Source: Clavibacter sp. VKM Ac-2873 | Lineage (GTDB): Bacteria > Actinomycetota > Actinomycetes > Actinomycetales > Microbacteriaceae | Length of the DNA: 64,000 nucleotides | Assembly (NCBI RefSeq): GCF_015351075.1 | Contig: NZ_JADKRS010000001.1 | Span: forward strand, 1,364,001-1,428,000 | Reading direction: 5' to 3' | Shown: piece by piece, positions 59,359 to 64,000 of the stretch | Position numbering within the stretch: the stretch's first letter is position 1 | Layout: each line of letters starts with the position of its first letter | Translations under genes and position numbers: made by a program | Notes under the pieces: generated by a model | Databases searched by the model: none | What the model was told of the DNA's origin: nothing | What the model saw: only the letters and a program-made list of their open reading frames with translations

Positions 59359-59949
59359 ATGACGGAGCCCGTGCGCACCGAGCGCCTGGTGATCCGGCCG
59401 TACACGGCAGACGACCTCGACGACTACGCCGACATCCAGCGCCGGCCCGACGTGGTCGAGTACATGTTCTGGCCCCTCCGCGACCGCGAGGCGTCGAAGC
59501 GCCACCTCGCGGCCCGGCGCCGGAAGACGCGGCTCGAGCAGTCGAACGACTTCCTCGGCCTCGCGGTCGAGCTGCCGGGCGAGCCGAGCCTGAACCCGCG
59601 CGCGGGATCCGGCCGCGTCGTCGGCGACGTGTCCCTCCTCCTCCGCAACGCGGCCTCGCGCCAGCTCGAGATCGGCTGGGTCATGAACCCGGACTTCGCC
59701 GGCCGCGGCTACGCCACCGAGGCCAGCCGCGCGATGCTCGACATCGCGTTCCAGCGCGCGGGCGCCCACCGCGTCCTCGCGCAGCTCGACGCCCGCAACA
59801 CCTCGTCCGCGCGCATGGCCGAGCGCCTCGGCATGCGCCGCGAGGGGCGCTTCCGCGAGGAGCACCTCGTGAAGGGCGAGTGGGTCGACAGCCTCTACTA
59901 CGCCGTGCTGGCCGACGAGTGGGCGGCGACCCCGCCCGCGACGACCTGA
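59359..59949 (+). CDS. GNAT family N-acetyltransferase (first of a tandem pair)
   Basis: A 196-aa RimJ/RimL-type acetyltransferase. EPVRTERLVIRPYTADDLDDYADIQRRPDVVEYMFWP, LEIGWVMNPDFAGRGYATEASRAMLDIAF (acetyl-CoA site with GRGYA) and VLAQLDARNTSSARMAERLGMRREG are diagnostic. The acceptor is unknown. ATG 59359 is the likely start; an in-frame GTG at 59311 overlaps the hemA stop and would add 16 residues. It is followed at 13 bp by a paralogue. Confidence 0.88.
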   Translation: MTEPVRTERLVIRPYTADDLDDYADIQRRPDVVEYMFWPLRDREASKRHLAARRRKTRLEQSNDFLGLAVELPGEPSLNPRAGSGRVVGDVSLLLRNAASRQLEIGWVMNPDFAGRGYATEASRAMLDIAFQRAGAHRVLAQLDARNTSSARMAERLGMRREGRFREEHLVKGEWVDSLYYAVLADEWAATPPATT

Positions 59950-59962
59950 CCCGCGGATCCCG

Positions 59963-60568
59963 ATGGACGGCGACCTGCCCGCGCTCGACCCGGTCGAGGT
60001 GCGTGGTCCCGTCCGCACCGCACGGCTCGCCCTGCGGCCGTTCGCACCCGACGACGTGGTCGCGATCGAGGCGTACGCGGCGTCCCCCGGAGCACGGCCG
60101 CACCTCGCCGGATCCGCGGCCGACCCCGCCCGCATGCTCGCCGATCGCCTCGCCTGGACCCGGCTGGCCGACGTCGGCGACCGCCTCGCCCTCGCGATCG
60201 AGCTGCCCGCGCAGGGCCAGCGGTGGTCGCGCGTGGTCGGCGAGGTGCACCTGCTGCTGCGCGATCCGGGCGCACGGCAGGCCGAGCTCGGCGTGGTCCT
60301 GCACGAGGACGCGCGGGGCGCCGGCCTCGCGGCGGAGGCGGCCGACCGGATCCTCGAGCTCGCGTTCGCCGAGGCGGGCGTGCACCGCGTCGCGTGCCGG
60401 GTGGATGCCGCGGACACGGCGGCGCTCGGGCTGGCCGAGCGCCTCGGCATGCGGCGGGAGGCCCTCCTGGTGCACGATCGATGGGCCCGCGGGGCGTGGG
60501 CCGATACCGTGGTCGTCGCGCTGCTCGACGTGGAGTGGGCGGCTCGGAAGAGCCTCGACGGACTGTAG
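59963..60568 (+). CDS. GNAT family N-acetyltransferase (second of a tandem pair)
   Basis: A 201-aa homologue of the preceding gene: GPVRTARLALRPFAPDDVVAIEAYAASP, VVGEVHLLLRD, ELGVVLHEDARGAGLAAEAADRILELAF and VACRVDAADTAALGLAERLGMRREA. The acetyl-CoA loop is less standard here (ARGAGLA). Tandem duplication and divergence is the likely history. ATG 59963 lies 13 bp after the first copy's stop. Confidence 0.85.
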   Translation: MDGDLPALDPVEVRGPVRTARLALRPFAPDDVVAIEAYAASPGARPHLAGSAADPARMLADRLAWTRLADVGDRLALAIELPAQGQRWSRVVGEVHLLLRDPGARQAELGVVLHEDARGAGLAAEAADRILELAFAEAGVHRVACRVDAADTAALGLAERLGMRREALLVHDRWARGAWADTVVVALLDVEWAARKSLDGL

Positions 60569-60577
60569 GAGGACCGC

Positions 60578-61120
60578 GTGACCTCGACCCCCGACCCCGC
60601 GGCGCCACCCGCCGTCCCGGTCCTCGACGACGATGACGACGACCTCGACGAGCTGGACGAGCTCGACGCCGATGGCCCCGGGGACGCCGCCCGTCGCCGC
60701 GGCCCCGACGAGCGCCCGCTCCGCGTCGCCGCGCTCGCCCTCATCCGCGACCGCCGCGTGCTGATGGTCCGCGTCGAGGGGCACGACGTGCTCTACCTCC
60801 CGGGCGGCAAGATCGAGCCCGGCGAGGGCACGCGGCAGGCGCTCGTGCGGGAGGCCGCCGAGGAGGTCGGGCTCGACATCGACCCCGCCACGATCGAGGA
60901 CCTCTTCACCGTGCTGGCCGACGCGCACGGCGTGCACGCGGGCCGCCTCGTGAGCATGACCGTCTACCGCGCGGAACCCCGCGAGGGGACGCGGCAGGAG
61001 CCCGTCGCGTCGGGCGAGGTGGCCGAGGTGGAGCTCGTCGGATCCGCGGACGCCGACCGCTGCCCGCCGGCGGGCCAGGCGGCGCTGGAGCGCCTCGTGG
61101 CGCTCCGGCTCATCGACTGA
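60578..61120 (+). CDS. Nudix hydrolase
   Basis: A 180-aa protein with a complete Nudix box at about residues 78-100: GGKIEPGEGTRQALVREAAEEVGLDI (G-x5-E-x7-REx2EExGU). It should hydrolyse a nucleoside-diphosphate-linked compound. The first ~45 residues are an unusual, very acidic extension rich in Asp/Glu/Leu/Pro. GTG 60578 is preceded by taggagga. The end overlaps the convergent 98-aa gene by 11 nt. Confidence 0.9.
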   Translation: MTSTPDPAAPPAVPVLDDDDDDLDELDELDADGPGDAARRRGPDERPLRVAALALIRDRRVLMVRVEGHDVLYLPGGKIEPGEGTRQALVREAAEEVGLDIDPATIEDLFTVLADAHGVHAGRLVSMTVYRAEPREGTRQEPVASGEVAEVELVGSADADRCPPAGQAALERLVALRLID

Positions 61121-61406
61121 CGGCGTCGTCCCCGGGCATCGCGGCGTCGGCGTCCCCGCGGGATGCCGCCGCGAGCTCCGCCGTCCGCGTCGCGCGCACC
61201 TTGCGGCGCTGGTCGACGAACGCGAGCGCGGCCACCAGGGTGGCGACGCCGCCCGCCACGAGCGTCCACGTGACCTCGCCCACGCCGTCCGCCTCGACGG
61301 CGGCCACGAGGATCGCGACGGTGAAGGCGGCGATGACGACCCCGACGGCGAGGATCAGCCAGGAGAGGAGCCCCTTCGCGCGGGCGTCGGGGGTGCGGGT
61401 GGCCAT
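61110..61406 (-). CDS. Small membrane protein of unknown function, 98 aa
   Basis: A 98-aa protein with two membrane helices (about 14-36 and 44-64), a basic turn DQRRKVRATRT and an acidic Ala-rich C-terminus. No family is recognised. Its 3' end overlaps the 3' end of the Nudix gene by 11 nt, a tail-to-tail overlap. Confidence 0.65.
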   Translation of the reverse strand: MATRTPDARAKGLLSWLILAVGVVIAAFTVAILVAAVEADGVGEVTWTLVAGGVATLVAALAFVDQRRKVRATRTAELAAASRGDADAAMPGDDAVSR

Positions 61407-61538
61407 GCGCCCATCCTCCCACGGGCGGCGCGGGATCCTCCGGGCGGCGACGGGCCGTCCGTCCGGCGGGAGGGGTGACGGGGGCGGCGGGCGGGCGTAG
61501 CGTCGGAGACGTCCCATCCACCGAACGAAGGAGCCCAT

Positions 61539-61712
61539 ATGAGTGCGGATGACAAGGCCCAGAACACCGGCGAGAAGCTCGCGGGGAAGGCCGAGGAGGC
61601 CTTCGGGAAGCTGACCGGCGACGACAGCAAGGTCGCCGAGGGCGAAGCGAAGCAGGCCGGGGCGAGCGCCAAGCAGGCCGGCGAGAACGTGAAGGACGTC
61701 TTCAGGAAGTAG
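61539..61712 (+). CDS. CsbD family stress protein, 57 aa
   Basis: A 57-aa highly charged helical protein: GEKLAGKAEEAFGKLTGDDSKVAEGEAKQAGASAKQAGENVKDVF shows the CsbD repeat GKxEExxGKxTGDxxxxAEG. CsbD proteins are general stress-induced and probably bind or buffer other molecules; their biochemical role is unknown. A clean aaggag site lies upstream of ATG 61539, and a terminator hairpin follows. It is shorter than the usual ORF cutoff. Confidence 0.88.
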   Translation: MSADDKAQNTGEKLAGKAEEAFGKLTGDDSKVAEGEAKQAGASAKQAGENVKDVFRK

Positions 61713-61743
61713 GACTTCCTCGAGGGACGTCCGTCCCGAGAGG

Positions 61744-61776
61744 CGAGGGGCCGGGTGCCGGGCATCCGGCCCCTCG
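61744..61776. terminator. Hairpin terminator after csbD
   Basis: An 11-bp stem cgaggggccgg (61744-61754) pairs with ccggcccctcg (61766-61776) around an 11-nt loop. It lies between csbD and the convergent menE stop. Confidence 0.65.
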
Positions 61777-61804
61777 TCATGCCCGGGGCGGGAGGCGCGG
61801 CGGC

Positions 61805-63001
61805 TCAGGCGGCCGGATCCGCATCGGCCAGCGCCCGCAGCGCCCGGCGGTCGGGCTTGCCGGACGCCAGCGTCGGCAGGGCGTCGATGCCGCGGACGAC
61901 GGCGGATCCCGCGACCCGGCCGAGGCGCGCGGCGAGCTCGCGCCGCACGCGCTCGGCGAGCTCGGGATCCACGCGGCCGGGCGCGAACACCACCGGCCGC
62001 TGCCCCCAGCCCGCGTGCTCGCCCGGCACCGCGACGGCCTCGCCGAGGCGCGGCTCCCACGCGGCGAGCGCGCGCACGGCCTCCTCCACCGCGGCCAGCC
62101 GCAGCTTCTCGCCCCCGGAGATCACGACGTCGTCGAGCCGCCCGGTGATGCGCAGTACGCCGTCCACGAGCTCGCCGCCGTCGCCCGTGCGGTACCAGCG
62201 GCGGCCGTCGTGCGCGCCGAACGCCGCGTCGGTCGCGCCCGGGTCGCCGAGGTAGCCCTCCGCGAGCATCGGCCCGGCGAGCTCGACCTGCCCGTCGACG
62301 ATCGCGACGTCGGCGGTCGCGACGGGCACGCCGTCGTAGACGCAGCCGCCCGCGGTCTCGCTGGATCCGTAGGTGCGGACCACGCGCCACCCCAGCTCGG
62401 CCGCGCGGTCGACCAGGTGCGGCGGCGTCGCCTGGCCGCCCACGAGGATCGCGTCGAGACGGCGGACGGCGTCGCGGACGCGGCGCCCGTCGCCGCCTGC
62501 GTCACCGCCCTCCGCGCCCTCCGCGGCCTCCACCAGCCGGTGCAGCTGCGTCGGCACGAGCGACGTGTAGCGGGCCACGCGAGCGTCCATCGACGCCGCG
62601 AGCTCCGCGAACGCACGCGGGTCGAAGCTGCCGGCCGCGAGCACCGCCGGCGCCGTGCCCGCCGCGATCGAGCGCACGAGCACCTGGAGGCCGGCGATGT
62701 AGTGGGTGGGGAGCGCGAGGATCCACTGCCCCGGTGCCCCGAGGGCGGCCTGCGACGCGGCGGCGCTCGCCAGCAGCGCGTCCGACGAGAGCGCCACGCG
62801 CTTGGGCCGGGATGTGGTGCCGGACGTCTCGACGACGAGCGCGACGCGGCGCTCGACCTCGTCGGGCGCGGGCGGATCCCCGGCGGCCACGGGCGCGTCC
62901 ACCGGCCGCGCGAGCAGCGCCGGGCCGTCGCCCGCGAGCGCCGCGCGGAGGAGCGGCAGCGCCTCGGCGCCGGACGCGGTCAGCCGCGCGAGCCGCCTCA
63001 C
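61805..63001 (-). CDS. menE: o-Succinylbenzoate--CoA ligase (AMP-dependent synthetase)
   Basis: A 398-aa short adenylate-forming enzyme of menaquinone synthesis. ALVVETSGTTSRPKRVALSS is the P-loop (Ser-Gly-Thr-Thr), LALPTHYIAGLQVLVRS, RTYGSSETAGGCVYDG, WYRTGDGGEL, ITGRLDDVVISGGEKL and the C-terminal Lys in LPTLASGKPDRRAL are present. It is small for the class, as MenE proteins are. It lies 19 bp downstream of menB on the same strand, which supports the specific assignment. Confidence 0.9.
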   Translation of the reverse strand: MRRLARLTASGAEALPLLRAALAGDGPALLARPVDAPVAAGDPPAPDEVERRVALVVETSGTTSRPKRVALSSDALLASAAASQAALGAPGQWILALPTHYIAGLQVLVRSIAAGTAPAVLAAGSFDPRAFAELAASMDARVARYTSLVPTQLHRLVEAAEGAEGGDAGGDGRRVRDAVRRLDAILVGGQATPPHLVDRAAELGWRVVRTYGSSETAGGCVYDGVPVATADVAIVDGQVELAGPMLAEGYLGDPGATDAAFGAHDGRRWYRTGDGGELVDGVLRITGRLDDVVISGGEKLRLAAVEEAVRALAAWEPRLGEAVAVPGEHAGWGQRPVVFAPGRVDPELAERVRRELAARLGRVAGSAVVRGIDALPTLASGKPDRRALRALADADPAA

Positions 63002-63020
63002 GGCGCCAGGCCCGCCCGGA

Positions 63021-63932
63021 TCAGAACTGCCACGGGAACGGCGACCAGTCGGGCGCGCGCTTCTCGAGGAAGGAGTCGCGGCCCTCGACGGCCTCGTCGG
63101 TGCCGTAGGCGAGGCGCGTGGCCTCCCCCGCGAACACCTGCTGGCCGACCATGCCGTCGTCGACCGCGTTGAACGCGAACTTGAGCATGCGGATCGCGGT
63201 GGGCGACTTCCCGAGGATCGTCTCGGCCCACCCGAGCGCGGTGGCCTCGAGCTCGGCGTGGGGCACGACGCGGTTCACGGCGCCCATCTCGTACATGCGC
63301 TGGGCGCTGTGCTCCTCGGCGAGGAAGAACACCTCGCGCGCGGACTTCTGGCCGACCTGGCGGGCGAAGTACGCGGATCCGTACCCGCCGTCGAACGAGC
63401 CGACGTCGGCGTCGGTCTGCTTGAAGCGCCCGTGCTCGGCCGAGGCGATCGTGAGGTCGCACACGACGTGCAGCGAGTGCCCGCCGCCGGCCGCCCAGCC
63501 GGGGACGACCGCGATGACGACCTTCGGCATGAAGCGGATGAGGCGCTGCACCTCGAGGATGTGCAGGCGTCCGGCGCGGGCCGGGTCGACGCCCTCGGCC
63601 GTCTCGCCCTCGCCGTACTTGTAGCCGTCACGGCCGCGGATCCGCTGGTCGCCGCCGCTGCAGAACGCCCAGCCGCCGTCCTTCGGGCTCGGGCCGTTGC
63701 CGGTGAGGAGCACGACGCCGATGCGCGGATCCTGGCGCGCGTCGTCGAGCGCCTGGTACAGCTCGTCGACCGTGCGCGGCCGGAAGGCGTTGCGCACCTC
63801 CGGCCGGTCGAACGCGATGCGCGCGATGCGGCCCGTGAGGTCGTGGTGGTAGGTGATGTCGCTGAAGGCCTCCGCGAGGGGGACGTCGCGCCAGCGGGTG
63901 GGATCGTGGATGTCGGAGACCTGCTTCACCAT
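63021..63932 (-). CDS. menB: 1,4-Dihydroxy-2-naphthoyl-CoA synthase
   Basis: A 303-aa crotonase-fold enzyme that closes the naphthoquinone ring. DITYHHDLTGRIARIAFDRPEVRNAFRPRTVDEL, CSGGDQRIRGRDGYKYG, VPGWAAGGGHSLHVVCDLTIAS (oxyanion-hole Gly), QTDADVGSFDGGYGSAYFARQVG (Asp-Val-Gly-Ser-Phe-Asp) and the C-terminal RAPDWSPFPW are highly specific for MenB. ATG 63932 has TAGGCT 6 nt upstream. It is followed by menE. Confidence 0.95.
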   Translation of the reverse strand: MVKQVSDIHDPTRWRDVPLAEAFSDITYHHDLTGRIARIAFDRPEVRNAFRPRTVDELYQALDDARQDPRIGVVLLTGNGPSPKDGGWAFCSGGDQRIRGRDGYKYGEGETAEGVDPARAGRLHILEVQRLIRFMPKVVIAVVPGWAAGGGHSLHVVCDLTIASAEHGRFKQTDADVGSFDGGYGSAYFARQVGQKSAREVFFLAEEHSAQRMYEMGAVNRVVPHAELEATALGWAETILGKSPTAIRMLKFAFNAVDDGMVGQQVFAGEATRLAYGTDEAVEGRDSFLEKRAPDWSPFPWQF

Positions 63933-63938
63933 GCGTCC

Positions 63939-63944
63939 AGCCTA
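63939..63944 (-). promoter_or_regulatory. -10 hexamer TAGGCT of menB-menE, leaderless spacing
   Basis: On the minus strand TAGGCT is followed by 6 nt and ATG 63932. Confidence 0.5.
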
Positions 63945-63986
63945 GGCGGCGCACCCGCGGGCGCCCGCGGGTGCGAGGCTGGATCC

Positions 63987-64000
63987 ATGCTCCCCGCCCT
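63987..64000 (+). CDS. Possible start of a further gene, cut by the window edge
   Basis: ATG 63987 opens a frame MLPA... directed away from menB, in the place where another menaquinone gene would be expected. Only four codons are visible, so nothing can be said about its product. Confidence 0.25.

Noticed and set aside
57364-59949. Plus-strand 861-codon frame running through hemE and hemA into the GNAT gene
   Set aside because: Only its last ~196 codons are a real protein (GNAT). The rest is antisense to hemE and out of frame with hemA.
1-64000. tRNA/rRNA genes, CRISPR arrays, insertion sequences
   Set aside because: No tRNA T-loop motif in a cloverleaf context, no regularly spaced repeats and no transposase-like protein were seen.

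Overview
The window is very GC-rich (roughly 73% by eye) and dense with short-gap, often ATGA/GTGA-coupled genes. It looks like chromosomal DNA of a high-GC actinobacterium. Family content points to Microbacteriaceae, most likely Clavibacter or a close relative: divergent levansucrase/GH32 genes, an MptB-like mannosyltransferase, DUF6226 and DUF6584 proteins, a YcnI-CopC pair, and the coproporphyrin-type haem pathway with HemQ. I saw no tRNA, rRNA, CRISPR array, insertion sequence or prophage. The longest stretch without a gene is about 260 bp.

Layout. 1-3.3 kb: partial transporter gene, divergent TetR regulator with a perfect 22-bp operator, a PGPGW membrane protein and a NarL-type two-component pair. 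3.3-8.4 kb (minus strand): Old Yellow Enzyme, RDD protein, SRPBCC pair, a GDSL-fold protein lacking its catalytic residues, and a secreted M23 peptidase without a canonical start codon. 8.5-12.7 kb: BenE transporter, epimerase, DUF6226 and EamA exporter. 12.7-15.4 kb: ornithine aminotransferase and a DDAH-type amidinohydrolase with a divergent Lrp regulator. 15.9-22.4 kb: GntR regulator, a 1380-aa poly-epsilon-lysine-synthetase-like NRPS whose binding-pocket code reads as lysine, a translationally coupled M1 aminopeptidase, and a convergent Sfp-type phosphopantetheinyl transferase. 22.4-28.7 kb: two DUF6584 paralogues, a 50-aa ORF, PutA and a divergent LysR regulator. 28.8-29.7 kb: an aerolysin-like pore-forming protein in visibly lower-GC DNA. 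29.9-32.4 kb: CopC/YcnI copper module. 32.4-35.9 kb: levan synthesis and degradation. 36-45.5 kb: housekeeping and stress genes, including an IdeR-boxed haem-oxygenase homologue. 45.5-59.3 kb: a full set of haem genes (hemL, B, D, C, H, Q, then Y, E and divergent hemA), interrupted by envelope genes. 59.3-64 kb: two GNATs, Nudix, CsbD, and menE/menB.

How the genes work together. Arginine-derived ornithine (if the DDAH-like enzyme is an arginine dihydrolase) could be turned by RocD into glutamate semialdehyde and by PutA into glutamate. HemA-HemL-HemB-HemC-HemD-HemE-HemY-HemH-HemQ covers Glu-tRNA to haem by the coproporphyrin route. The Pls-like synthetase, peptidase and PPTase form a plausible lysine-homopolymer unit. 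A recurring regulatory theme is a TANNNT -10 hexamer lying only 6-7 nt before the start codon, which implies many leaderless mRNAs.
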